Source: RUG11237 sp050874665
Lineage (GTDB): Bacteria > Bacillota > Clostridia > Lachnospirales > Lachnospiraceae
Reading direction: 5' to 3'
DNA: 64,000 nt
Assembly: GCA_050874665.1 (NCBI GenBank)
Contig: JBNMLC010000003.1
Span: 213,447-277,446, forward strand
This document shows positions 8,706-16,974 of this stretch, in pieces. Every line of letters begins with the position of its first letter. Position 1 is the first letter of the stretch. Made by a program: the position numbers and the translations under genes. Below the pieces are notes generated by a model. The model was not told the DNA's origin. It ran no database searches and saw only the letters and a list, made by a program, of their open reading frames with translations.

Positions 8706-9647
8706 TCAGTCTATAAGCTTCATATTTTCATCATAAATACCCTTGATCTTTCCTATGGTATCTGAACGCAGCACAACATAACGTTGAAACATATTTCCCG
8801 CTTTCAGATGTTCAAATACGGTCTTTTCATAGATATCATAAGGTGACGTACCGTGTATGGTAGCTAAAATACTGCACCCTGATAAACATGCATTCTTTAA
8901 TGCAGACATGTCGCTTTCTGAACCTATTTCATCCACAGCTACTACTCTAGGTGCCATACTGCGAATCAACATAAGGATTCCTATATCTTTTGGAACACGG
9001 TCTAAAACATCTGTCCGAACCCCTATATTATTTTGAGGTATTCCATGATAACAGGCAGCTAATTCTCCTCTTTCATCTGCCACACCAATTCGCACCCCCT
9101 CTATTCCCTTTCTCCCATTCGATAAGAGCCTGATACAATCCCGAAGTAATGTTGTCTTTCCAGCGCAAGGCGGCGCCACAATCAATGTATTAAATATATG
9201 ATATCTATCTGCTATCTTTTCTATGATCTTTTCACCGCAGCCAATCCGTTCTGACGCAAGACGAATATTTAAACCTGAAATATATTTGATATTTTTAACT
9301 CTTTCCTGCTCCGTCACTGCCTGTCCAACAAGTCCAATGCGATGTCCCCCTTCTATTGTAAGAAAGCCTTGTCGTATCTCATCTTCATATGCATATACAG
9401 AATGTTTACAGATAAACGAAAATGTTTCCTTAAGGGTTTCCTCTGACACCAAAAAAGCCTCTTGATATCTTTCCGTAATTCCCCCCTGCATTCGGACAAT
9501 TTTTTCTTTGCCGTTTACTTTTAACATCAAAGGCTGTCCTACACTCATGCGTATCTCTTGAATATCATCTTCCTTTAAATTTAACTCTTCTATCAGATGA
9601 CATATTTCTTTTGGAAGAAATGTATGAAACGTTTTTTTCTCTTTCAT
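8706..9647 (-). CDS. spoIIIAA: Stage III sporulation protein AA (ATPase)
   Basis: A 313-aa AAA-type ATPase of the SpoIIIA complex. Walker A is APPCAGKTTLL and Walker B is the hydrophobic run ending VVAVDEIG; ATIHGTS follows. Start ATG 9647 is preceded by AAGAGGTGAG; the frame stays open 23 codons upstream, but that extension overlaps the sigma-E promoter. First gene of the spoIIIA operon; ATP hydrolysis is thought to power channel assembly or transport into the forespore. Confidence 0.95.
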   Translation of the reverse strand: MKEKKTFHTFLPKEICHLIEELNLKEDDIQEIRMSVGQPLMLKVNGKEKIVRMQGGITERYQEAFLVSEETLKETFSFICKHSVYAYEDEIRQGFLTIEGGHRIGLVGQAVTEQERVKNIKYISGLNIRLASERIGCGEKIIEKIADRYHIFNTLIVAPPCAGKTTLLRDCIRLLSNGRKGIEGVRIGVADERGELAACYHGIPQNNIGVRTDVLDRVPKDIGILMLIRSMAPRVVAVDEIGSESDMSALKNACLSGCSILATIHGTSPYDIYEKTVFEHLKAGNMFQRYVVLRSDTIGKIKGIYDENMKLID

Positions 9648-9665
9648 CTTCTCACCTCTTACCTC

Positions 9666-9694
9666 AATATATGTCTTTAAAAAGAAAAGTATTA
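9666..9694 (-). promoter_or_regulatory. Sigma-E promoter of the spoIIIA operon
   Basis: Minus strand TAATACT (9694-9688), 14-bp spacer, CATATATT (9673-9666). The Bacillus subtilis sigma-E consensus is roughly KMATATT-N14-CATACAHT, so this fits 6/7 and 7/8 with exact spacing. The predicted start site is only about 12-13 nt from the spoIIIAA ATG. sigE itself lies 9 kb away in this window. Confidence 0.75.
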
Positions 9695-9712
9695 CTCTAT
9701 ATTTTCTACAAC

Positions 9713-9748
9713 GCAAAAATCCGCTTTACCTGATGCGTAAAGCGGATT
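9713..9748 (-). terminator. Intrinsic terminator of the maltodextrin operon
   Basis: A 12-bp perfect stem AATCCGCTTTAC/GTAAAGCGGATT with a 7-nt loop, followed on the minus strand by further T residues. It lies 36 nt past the amylase stop and insulates the spoIIIA promoter from the sugar operon. Confidence 0.88.
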
Positions 9749-9784
9749 CCCTTTCCATGTGGGCTATATAGCCTATATTCTATT

Positions 9785-11434
9785 TTATTTTAATATAACA
9801 ACTGCATATGCAGGAAGCGTAATTGTTTCTCCTTCTAACGTTGGTTTTTCAGAACTAACAGTAAGTTCTCCTGCAATACGTTCATACCCAATCTCCTTAG
9901 AAAGTGTTACTTCCTTTTCTTCCTGTGTCGTATTCATCAGAATCACACAGCTATCGTTTTCATAAGTTTTTTTCATTGCTGCGATAGAAGTATCTTCTAC
10001 CTCTTCTAACACTTCAATCTGCCCTCTTGCGATTTCAGGAAATACATTTCGAAGACGTACTGCTGCCTTTACATAATTCAGCATAGAAGAAGAATCTTCC
10101 TGTTGTTCTTGCATGGAGCCAAAAGCGGATACCACTTCTTCCATACCTTCCGGTCCATTCGTCATACCAGTGGTATTAGTATTGCTCCATAGGAATGGTG
10201 CCCTCTTATTTTCATCTTTTCCACTTCCACTCATACCAATTTCTTCACCATAATACACAAATGCGGAACCATTCATCATCAAATTCATTGCCTGTGCAAA
10301 TTTCATCTGTTCTAAATTATTCTGATAGTATCCCGCACTCCTTGCCATATCATGATTGGTGTAAAAAGGAGCATCTATGGCATTTTCATTATAACCTTTG
10401 ATTGTGCTTTGTACTGCTGCCATAGCCTCCACATAACCACGTCCTGTATTTTTTGCGCTTCCCTGCTTAATCACCTTTGCAATTTTGCCATCGGGACCTG
10501 CAAAGGCAAAATCAAACATACTGTCAGCACCACTTGCATAATACTTGCTGTAGCTGTCAAATCCCTGCCACACTTCACTTACAATGTAATTATCCGGTGA
10601 CTCCTGCTTCACATAATCTGTAATCCACTGCAAAACCTCAATATTTTTCTGCGTAGCACCACTATAATATTCGCCTACTGCGTCCAGGCGAAAACCGCCA
10701 ACACCCAAATCAAGCCAAAACTGCATTACATTCTCTAAATCTTTACGCAATTCCTTATTTTCTAAATTCAAATCCGGCATTTGATCCCAGAATTTTCCCT
10801 CATAATACCAGCCGTCTGTGCCCGTTTCATAATAAACATCAGAAGCTTTTTCTCTGGTAAAGTTATAATAACCACAATACTTATTGTGCTTTTTACACAA
10901 TCCCTCCACCGTACATTCTTCCTGTCCACAATCCTCGGTTTTTAAGCTTTTTAATGCAGATTTAAACCATTCATGTTGTGCTGAAGTATGGTTAAATGGC
11001 ATATCCACAATTACTTTAATCCCGCGCTTATCACACTGGGCAATAAATTCTTTGAAATCTTCTATTGTGCCATACTCTTCATCTATAGAATAATAATCGA
11101 CCACATCATATTTGTGATATGTAGTTGATTTCATAATAGGCATTAACCAGATTCCATTAAATCCCATATCTGTGTCCGTACTGTCATCTCCATCGTTTAT
11201 ATAATCGAGCTTTTGTATTAATCCTTTTAAATCGCCAATACCATCTCCATCACTATCATAATATGAATATAAAAACACTTCATAATATGTCCTATAATTA
11301 TCATCAATAATATTTAAAGCCTCTTTTGCATTTTCTTCCTGTAAAGAAGAGGGTGTCGTTTGACACCCTCCCATACCACAGATAAGACATATGCAAAAAA
11401 GAAGACTGATTAATTTCTTTTTCATATAATTCAT
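9785..11434 (-). CDS. Extracellular lipoprotein alpha-amylase-type glycoside hydrolase (GH13)
   Basis: A 549-aa secreted lipoprotein with a lipobox ending GMGGC (Cys about residue 24). The GH13 conserved regions are present: I VIVDMPFNHT, II GFRLDAVGE (nucleophile Asp), III YIVSEVWQG (acid Glu) and IV FYTNHDMARS (Asp). A C-terminal beta domain ends LPAYAVVILK. It probably cleaves starch or malto-oligosaccharides at the cell surface for uptake by the ABC system encoded just upstream in the same operon. AGGA precedes ATG 11434. Exact bond specificity (amylase, neopullulanase or cyclomaltodextrinase) cannot be fixed. Confidence 0.93.
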   Translation of the reverse strand: MNYMKKKLISLLFCICLICGMGGCQTTPSSLQEENAKEALNIIDDNYRTYYEVFLYSYYDSDGDGIGDLKGLIQKLDYINDGDDSTDTDMGFNGIWLMPIMKSTTYHKYDVVDYYSIDEEYGTIEDFKEFIAQCDKRGIKVIVDMPFNHTSAQHEWFKSALKSLKTEDCGQEECTVEGLCKKHNKYCGYYNFTREKASDVYYETGTDGWYYEGKFWDQMPDLNLENKELRKDLENVMQFWLDLGVGGFRLDAVGEYYSGATQKNIEVLQWITDYVKQESPDNYIVSEVWQGFDSYSKYYASGADSMFDFAFAGPDGKIAKVIKQGSAKNTGRGYVEAMAAVQSTIKGYNENAIDAPFYTNHDMARSAGYYQNNLEQMKFAQAMNLMMNGSAFVYYGEEIGMSGSGKDENKRAPFLWSNTNTTGMTNGPEGMEEVVSAFGSMQEQQEDSSSMLNYVKAAVRLRNVFPEIARGQIEVLEEVEDTSIAAMKKTYENDSCVILMNTTQEEKEVTLSKEIGYERIAGELTVSSEKPTLEGETITLPAYAVVILK

Positions 11435-11460
11435 ATAAATATCCTATCTCTTTATTCTTT

Positions 11461-12333
11461 TTAACCTTTAACAGCTCCAGCCATACCTTCAACATAGCAG
11501 TTCTGCATACATATGAAGAGAATACCGATTGGAATAGATACAAGTACTGCTCCTGCAGCAAAGCATGTATACCAACTGTCAATATATTCTTTTTCAAGCA
11601 TTTTCCATAAACCAATGGATACTGTATAGTATTTCGCATCTGCTCTACAAATAACTTTTGCAAAGATAAAATCAAGCCACGGTGCCATGAAAGATGTCAA
11701 AATTGTATATACAATAATTGGCTTACTAAGCGGAATTGTTACCTTTGTAAAAATCTGGAATTTTGTACAGCCATCAAGATATGCTGCTTCATCCAGTGCC
11801 TTTGGAATCGTATCAAAGAAACCTTTGGCAATATAAAATCCTGCTCCGGTACCACCTGTGTATACTAATATCAAGGCTACACGAATCATAGAGCCTTCTG
11901 ACAGACCTACTGCCTTTAAGATATAATAAACAGCTACCATTGACATGAACCCTGGGAACAAACCAAGAACCATAGCCAGGTTCATGAATGGTTTACGCAT
12001 TTTAAAACGTAATCTTGACATACAATAAGATACAGATAATACAAAGAAACTTGAAATAACTGCACAGAAACATGCAATAATCAATGTATTTATAAACATC
12101 TGTGGAAAGTTTAAGATACTTGTATCTGTAAACAATCTCTTATAATTATCTAATGTGTATGATTTTGGGAAGAAAGAGGATACATAAGATCCTTTTTCTG
12201 CTCTAAAACTCGTTAAAATAACCCAGAAAATTGGGAATAACCAAATAATGGCTAAAACACTTAAGCATACATGAACAATTGTATTTGATATAAATCTTCT
12301 TGTTTTTGCAGAGGCTGTTTCTTTCTTCTTCAT
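11461..12333 (-). CDS. malG: Maltose/maltodextrin ABC transporter permease, MalG-like
   Basis: A 290-aa inner-membrane permease with six predicted helices. The EAA loop that contacts the ATPase is LDEAAYLDGCTKFQIFTKV with IPLSKP after it. The C-terminus ending FICMQNCYVEGMAGAVKG matches MalG-type permeases. The ATG overlaps the malF stop by one base, indicating coupling. No malK follows, so a shared ATPase encoded elsewhere is likely. Confidence 0.93.
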   Translation of the reverse strand: MKKKETASAKTRRFISNTIVHVCLSVLAIIWLFPIFWVILTSFRAEKGSYVSSFFPKSYTLDNYKRLFTDTSILNFPQMFINTLIIACFCAVISSFFVLSVSYCMSRLRFKMRKPFMNLAMVLGLFPGFMSMVAVYYILKAVGLSEGSMIRVALILVYTGGTGAGFYIAKGFFDTIPKALDEAAYLDGCTKFQIFTKVTIPLSKPIIVYTILTSFMAPWLDFIFAKVICRADAKYYTVSIGLWKMLEKEYIDSWYTCFAAGAVLVSIPIGILFICMQNCYVEGMAGAVKG

Positions 12334-13724
12334 TACATGAATTCCTCCTCGTTCTTATATGAGCCAGTATTACGATATGTTACCAGAGCAACAATAGCAA
12401 GTACGATAAAGGTCAAGATACCGATAACCGCACCCAAGTTATAATACTGCTGGTCAATTGTCAACTTATACAACCAAGTAACCAAAAGGTCCGTCTTACC
12501 TGCTGTAGAACCAACTGGTGTTGGGTTACCTCCGGAAAGAAGGAAAATTACGTTGAAGTTGTTAACATTACCTGTAAACTGTGTAATCAAATATGGTGTT
12601 GTAACAAACAACATATAAGGTAATGTGATTTTAAAGAATGTTACAACTGCATTTGCTCCATCTACTCTGGCTGACTCGTAAAGTTCTGCCGGAATATTTT
12701 GTAAAATACCTGTCACCTGCAACAATGTATATGGAATACCAACCCAACAGTTAATAACAATAACTGTAACTCTTGCCCAGGTAGCATTGGTAAAGAACGG
12801 CAGGGAAGAATTAATAATTCCCATATTCTTTAATAATACGTTTACGGCACCTTCCGGCTGTAAACATGTTCTCATAATAAGTAATGATACGAACTGTGGT
12901 ACTGCAATAGATAAAACAAAACAAAATCTCCAAAATGCTTTAAATCTTGTTCCCTTTCTATTGATAACGATAGCAAGTATCATACCAAATATATAGTTTA
13001 ATCCGGTAGCAAAAACTGCCCAGATAATTGTCCACCCTAATACTGACCAGAATGTCTGACCAATTGAATCTTGAAAATTCAATACCTTAACAAAGTTATC
13101 TAAACCTACCCAGTCAAATAATAACAAATGGTTATCTACTTTACTATAGTTCGTAAATGCCATTGTAATCATGTAAATCAAAGGTAATACTGTAAAAATA
13201 AGAATACCTGTGAAAGGCAGGAACATTAATAACTTATGTAAATTTTCATTGAATAATGATTTTACATCTTCAACAAAAGTATTTACATGCATGTTTCTCT
13301 GACTTAAATACTCTGCTTTATAAGCACTTTTAAGTGCAGATCTCCATAAAAGAACAAAAACAACTGTGATAGCAAGTGTCACTACCCCATACAACAGAAT
13401 AAGAATTGAATTATCACCTGCTGTATATTCATAAATACCCTTCGCTTCATTCCAAACTTCTCCACCTGCGTTATCACCAAGTGATGGTAACATTGCAATA
13501 CAGTGGAAACCATTCTGAATCATAAATGCAATATAGCATATTTCCAATGCTAAAAATAATAACCCTTTAATAATCTGCTTATGCACTATATTTCCAAAGC
13601 CCATAATCAACATGGAAAGCTTTGTTGCCATACTACCTTCTTTTACAGCATTTGTTACTGTATAAGGTGTAGCAAAATAGTTCACGCGTTTTTTTCTTCC
13701 CTTTTTTTCCGCACTATTGCTCAT
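12333..13724 (-). CDS. malF: Maltose/maltodextrin ABC transporter permease, MalF-like
   Basis: A 463-aa permease. Residues about 30-60 and 105-130 form extra N-terminal membrane segments with an intervening exposed loop, followed by the core of six helices. The EAA loop is LYESARVDGANAVVTFFKI with TLPYM after it. The NFNVIFLLSGG segment and the C-terminal GAVIGILTFIVLA are typical of MalF. Longer than generic sugar permeases, as expected for MalF. Starts about 190 nt after malE. Confidence 0.93.
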   Translation of the reverse strand: MSNSAEKKGRKKRVNYFATPYTVTNAVKEGSMATKLSMLIMGFGNIVHKQIIKGLLFLALEICYIAFMIQNGFHCIAMLPSLGDNAGGEVWNEAKGIYEYTAGDNSILILLYGVVTLAITVVFVLLWRSALKSAYKAEYLSQRNMHVNTFVEDVKSLFNENLHKLLMFLPFTGILIFTVLPLIYMITMAFTNYSKVDNHLLLFDWVGLDNFVKVLNFQDSIGQTFWSVLGWTIIWAVFATGLNYIFGMILAIVINRKGTRFKAFWRFCFVLSIAVPQFVSLLIMRTCLQPEGAVNVLLKNMGIINSSLPFFTNATWARVTVIVINCWVGIPYTLLQVTGILQNIPAELYESARVDGANAVVTFFKITLPYMLFVTTPYLITQFTGNVNNFNVIFLLSGGNPTPVGSTAGKTDLLVTWLYKLTIDQQYYNLGAVIGILTFIVLAIVALVTYRNTGSYKNEEEFM

Positions 13725-13833
13725 TTTCTAACCTCCAGGTCTACACATACCTATAAGCGGTATTCTGCGGAATCAGGCTCCGCCATGTAGTAATCGTCAC
13801 TAATTTTTCTATGATAATTAATTTTTTTTTACA

Positions 13834-13877
13834 TCAAAGACGTCCAAGACGTTATGAAAACGTCATGGACACCTTTG
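13834..13877 (-). other. Intercistronic hairpin between malE and malF
   Basis: A long imperfect inverted repeat: CAAAG/CTTTG outer arms, GTCCA/TGGAC and ACGT/ACGT inner arms. No T tract follows on the minus strand; instead A-rich sequence follows. It is therefore more likely an mRNA-stabilising or partial read-through element that keeps malE mRNA in excess over the permease mRNA. Confidence 0.55.
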
Positions 13878-13916
13878 TTTTTCAAACTAAACTTCTGTTT
13901 ATGAATAATTCTATTC

Positions 13917-15263
13917 TTATTCTACTACTGAAGAATTTAAAGATGTGTTGAATGACTCTGTCATTTCAGCAGCATTGTCAGCTGTAACTTCTTTGTTTAA
14001 TAAAGAGTTACCAAAGTTTTCAGCTGGTGTCCAGTAGTTACCCATTTTGGAAACGAATGGCTGAAGAATTGATGTAGTATCGAATGTTGCATTCTGTGCT
14101 ACTACTAATGCATCTGCCTTAACTTCTTCCTGAGCAAGTAATTCTGTATTACATGGAACAATGCTTCTTAATTCATAGTGGCTCTGCTGTGCTTCTGCGC
14201 TACCTAAGAATTTAGCAAGTGCTACAGCTACCTGTGGGTACTGTGAGTTAGGATTTACACCAATTGCTTTAGAACCAGCAAATGATTTCATCTGGCATTC
14301 CTGTCCATCAATTGTGATAGAAGGAAGAACTGTTACACCAAAGTTATCTCCAAGAGCTTCTTTTACAGCTGCGTAATCCCAAGAACCTGAGAACATAGCC
14401 TTTACAGAACCATCTCTTAATCCAGCAAGACCTGAACCATCTTTATCATTTACGAAGTTTGGATTAGCAACCATATCTACTAAGTATTTAGTAACAGCTG
14501 CACCCTTATCTCCGCCAAAGTCGATTCCTGCTGCTTCGTCTGTTCCATCACCAAATAATGTACCTCCGTTAGCAACATAGAAAGAAGCGATATACCAAGA
14601 GTTGTTTAATGGGAAGGAAACTTTGTCCTTAGCAAGCATTGCATCTAAGCTCTTAGCTTCATCTTCTGTAAATGCACTTGTATCATAGTACATAAACCAT
14701 GTATTTGTTGTAAAAGGAACACCATAAACTGCTCCATCAACTGTTACAGAATCAACAATTGCCTGAGAGTTTGTTTCTTTTACATAAGTTTCTGTTTCTC
14801 CACCTAATTTAGCAATACCATTAGCAGCGATTAAGTCTGTTAACTGGTCATTTGCAAACATATATACATCTGCTGCAGCTGTTGGGTCCTGTCCAACCTG
14901 AGTCTTTGCATCACCTTCAGCACATACACCATAGTCAAATGTTAAATCCCAGTTTGGATGTGCTTCATTGAAAGCATCACACATTTTTCCTAACCAGTTG
15001 CCATTGTCAGCAGACTGATCTTCAGATGGTGACCAAACTTTAATTGTAGCTGTGATTTTTTCTTCATCTGCTGTAGATGCTTCATCTGTTGTATCTGTTG
15101 TTGCATCTCCGGCTTCATCTGTTGTGTCGTCCCCAGCTTCGTTTGTTGTTTCATCTGTTGTGTCTGTTGTGTCTGTTGTGTCGTTGCTACCACCGCAAGC
15201 TGTTAAGCATGTTGCAGCCATTGCTGTAGCTAATAACAATGATAAAACTTTTTTCTTTTTCAT
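13917..15263 (-). CDS. malE: Maltose/maltodextrin-binding lipoprotein, MalE-like
   Basis: A 448-aa solute-binding protein. Signal peptide with lipobox LTAC (Cys23), then a linker to about residue 68 made almost entirely of Thr, Asp, Glu and Ala. The binding domain starts ATIKVWSPSEDQS and includes DVYMFANDQLTDLI and AMFSGSWDYAAVKEALGDNFGV, as in maltodextrin-binding proteins. First gene of the amylase operon. The linker is encoded by near-repeated codons and may vary in length between strains. Confidence 0.93.
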   Translation of the reverse strand: MKKKKVLSLLLATAMAATCLTACGGSNDTTDTTDTTDETTNEAGDDTTDEAGDATTDTTDEASTADEEKITATIKVWSPSEDQSADNGNWLGKMCDAFNEAHPNWDLTFDYGVCAEGDAKTQVGQDPTAAADVYMFANDQLTDLIAANGIAKLGGETETYVKETNSQAIVDSVTVDGAVYGVPFTTNTWFMYYDTSAFTEDEAKSLDAMLAKDKVSFPLNNSWYIASFYVANGGTLFGDGTDEAAGIDFGGDKGAAVTKYLVDMVANPNFVNDKDGSGLAGLRDGSVKAMFSGSWDYAAVKEALGDNFGVTVLPSITIDGQECQMKSFAGSKAIGVNPNSQYPQVAVALAKFLGSAEAQQSHYELRSIVPCNTELLAQEEVKADALVVAQNATFDTTSILQPFVSKMGNYWTPAENFGNSLLNKEVTADNAAEMTESFNTSLNSSVVE

Positions 15264-15451
15264 AACTCTCTTTCTACCTCTCTTTTTTTATTATAATAAA
15301 ATATGTAAAACATATCTTATTTCTTAAAATGATTATGTCCGGTCTTTCCGCAACCAGCCAGTCCCACTTTTTAGTATATGCATGAACTTGTACATTATTA
15401 CTAAAAATGTCTTTTCCGTTTGCCCTTATCTTTTCTCTATATTACACAAAT

Positions 15452-15479
15452 ATATTATCCTTTTTCATAAGCTTTTCAA
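15452..15479 (-). promoter_or_regulatory. Candidate proximal promoter of malE operon
   Basis: Minus strand TTGAAA (15479-15474), 16-bp spacer, TAATAT (15457-15452). About 185 nt upstream of the malE ATG. One of two plausible promoters in this 474-bp gap. Confidence 0.45.
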
Positions 15480-15544
15480 ACATTTTAACATATCTGTGCA
15501 AAGCTGTTACGGTTTAAATATTTCGTAATTTTTGACCTACGTAT

Positions 15545-15574
15545 AATTTAGCACTTTTCACTGTTCATTGTCAA
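15545..15574 (-). promoter_or_regulatory. Candidate distal promoter of malE operon
   Basis: Minus strand TTGACA (15574-15569), 18-bp spacer, TAAATT (15550-15545). The spacer carries one copy of GTGAAAAGTG, also found 44 bp upstream. Using this promoter would give a 280-nt leader, which contains an ATATGT/ACATAT inverted repeat at 15301-15315. Confidence 0.5.
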
Positions 15575-15657
15575 CAATATGCACAATCTTTTTATCACTT
15601 TTCACATTATGAACAATTTTGCTTTGCCATTTTTGTGCACGTTTTACATTTTCCACT
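15552..15657 (-). repeat. Repeated GTGAAAAGTG motif upstream of malE
   Basis: Two identical 10-mers GTGAAAAGTG at 15552-15561 and 15596-15605, and a variant GTGGAAAATG at 15648-15657. Their spacings are 44 and 52 bp, near 4 and 5 helical turns. They surround the distal promoter and may be binding sites of an unidentified regulator. The rest of the gap is T-rich on the plus strand. Confidence 0.4.
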
Positions 15658-15710
15658 TTTTTGTTCCATTTTTTTACAACTTTTTTACAGTATCTTTTCG
15701 TCTTTTTGCT

Positions 15711-15738
15711 GGCGGCATTTTCCTGCCGCCACTTTTTT
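15711..15738 (+). terminator. Hairpin with plus-strand T tract beside ylmC
   Basis: A perfect 7-bp stem GGCGGCA/TGCCGCC with a 6-nt loop. The T7 tract follows on the plus strand, although the adjacent ylmC and all neighbours are on the minus strand. On the minus strand the hairpin is 7 nt after the ylmC stop but is followed by A-rich sequence. It may end an unannotated plus-strand transcript, or simply form the ylmC 3' end. Confidence 0.5.
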
Positions 15739-16001
15739 TAACATTCTTTACACTTTTCAATACACTTTTCTTCCACCACATCTACCAATATAATGTCACA
15801 GCCAATCTGTTTTACGTCACACCAATGAATCACATATTCCTTTTCCCTGCAAAAACACCAGAAAAATTTCCCCGGAATCGGAATAATCAAAGCAATAATC
15901 ACACCCTTGCAAATATCAATGTCTACATCTGCTACAAATCCTAAACGTCTGCAATTCCTTATATTAATCACTTCACACTTTTTTAGTTCACAAAATCGCA
16001 T
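15738..16001 (-). CDS. ylmC: YlmC/YmxH family sporulation protein (PRC-barrel)
   Basis: An 87-aa PRC-barrel-type protein of the YlmC/YmxH family, usually next to sigG. The start at ATG 16001 gives MRFCELKKCEVINI, matching the family start; the upstream GTG at 16028 lacks an SD. Conserved GFVADVDIDI, IPIPGKFF and EYVIHW pieces are present. It is strikingly Cys-rich, with 11 cysteines, several in pairs. The role is unknown; presumably expressed with sigG. Confidence 0.85.
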   Translation of the reverse strand: MRFCELKKCEVINIRNCRRLGFVADVDIDICKGVIIALIIPIPGKFFWCFCREKEYVIHWCDVKQIGCDIILVDVVEEKCIEKCKEC

Positions 16002-16096
16002 ACCTATTTTCCCGGACTTTTTTATCACTATATGATTTTCTTTGTTTTCTTATGCATAATTCATTCCCGGCAGTAAATCACAAAATCCCTTTACCT

Positions 16097-16873
16097 TTAA
16101 GCCAGATAACTTTTCATAAATTTCAAAGCATTTTTTTCTAACCGGCTGACCTGTGCCTGAGATATTCCAATATAATCAGCCACTTCCATCTGCGTTTTAC
16201 CTTCAAAAAAACGCAAGGTTAATATTTCATTTTCTCTTTTATTCAGGCGTTTCATTGCTTCACTTAAGGCAATATGCTCTACCCATGTTTCTTCTTTATT
16301 TTTTTTATCACTAATCTGATCCATCACATAGAGAGAATCTCCCCCTTCTGTATACACCGGTTCAAACAGACTGACCGGACTTTGTATCGCATCCATAGCA
16401 TATACAATATCCTCTTTTGAAACTCCTATTTCTTGTGCAATTTCGTTAATGGTTGGTTCTTTCAAATTTTTACGTGTCAGACTTTCCTTCGTATAAATCG
16501 CTTTATATGCGGTATCTCTTAACGACCTGCTTACCCTGATGCTATTATTATCCCTTAAATATCTTCGTATCTCTCCTATAATCATTGGCACTGCATACGT
16601 AGAAAATTTTACATTTAAGGTAGTATCAAAATTATTAATTGCCTTAATCAGTCCAATGCATCCAATCTGAAATAAATCGTCTACATTTTCGTTACTGTTT
16701 GAAAATCTTTTTATCACGCTTAAAACAAGTCGTAAATTTCCTTTAATAAATTTTTCTTTTGCCTCTTTATCACCTTTTCGTATAAGAACAAATAATTCAT
16801 TCTTCTCATCATTCGTTAAAAGCGGAAGTTTTGACGTATTCACTCCGCATATTTCCACTTTATTAAGAGCCAT
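16097..16873 (-). CDS. sigG: RNA polymerase sporulation sigma factor SigG
   Basis: A 258-aa sigma-70-type factor for late forespore genes. The start MALNKVEICGVNTSKLPLL is typical of SigG. Region 2 contains NVDDLFQIGCIGLIKAI and region 4 contains the helix-turn-helix MEVADYIGISQAQVSRLEK. SD AAGGAGG precedes ATG 16873. In Bacillus sigG is read by sigma-F; a GTATA box at 16928-16924 could be part of such a promoter but the -10 is unconvincing. Confidence 0.96.
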   Translation of the reverse strand: MALNKVEICGVNTSKLPLLTNDEKNELFVLIRKGDKEAKEKFIKGNLRLVLSVIKRFSNSNENVDDLFQIGCIGLIKAINNFDTTLNVKFSTYAVPMIIGEIRRYLRDNNSIRVSRSLRDTAYKAIYTKESLTRKNLKEPTINEIAQEIGVSKEDIVYAMDAIQSPVSLFEPVYTEGGDSLYVMDQISDKKNKEETWVEHIALSEAMKRLNKRENEILTLRFFEGKTQMEVADYIGISQAQVSRLEKNALKFMKSYLA

Positions 16874-16974
16874 AATGATTTCCTCCTTGTAAATTTCCTA
16901 CTAGAAGAATTCTCATTATGGCTCCTATTTATACCCATTTTCAAAAGATTTTGGGGGTTGACAAATCATTTATT

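Noticed and set aside
5216..9465. Several 60-90 codon plus-strand frames opposite the spoIIIA genes
   Set aside because: No SD sequences, no recognisable domains, and the minus-strand frames are certain family members.
15052..15327. A 91-aa plus-strand frame opposite the malE signal and linker
   Set aside because: It is the antisense of the Thr/Asp/Glu repeat linker of malE, which keeps other frames open. No SD and repetitive Ser/Val content.
16001..16028. Upstream GTG start for ylmC
   Set aside because: No SD and the added nine residues are not part of the family; ATG 16001 matches the conserved start.
16914..16928. Sigma-F/G promoter before sigG
   Set aside because: A GTATA element is present but no good -10 at the right spacing; left unannotated.
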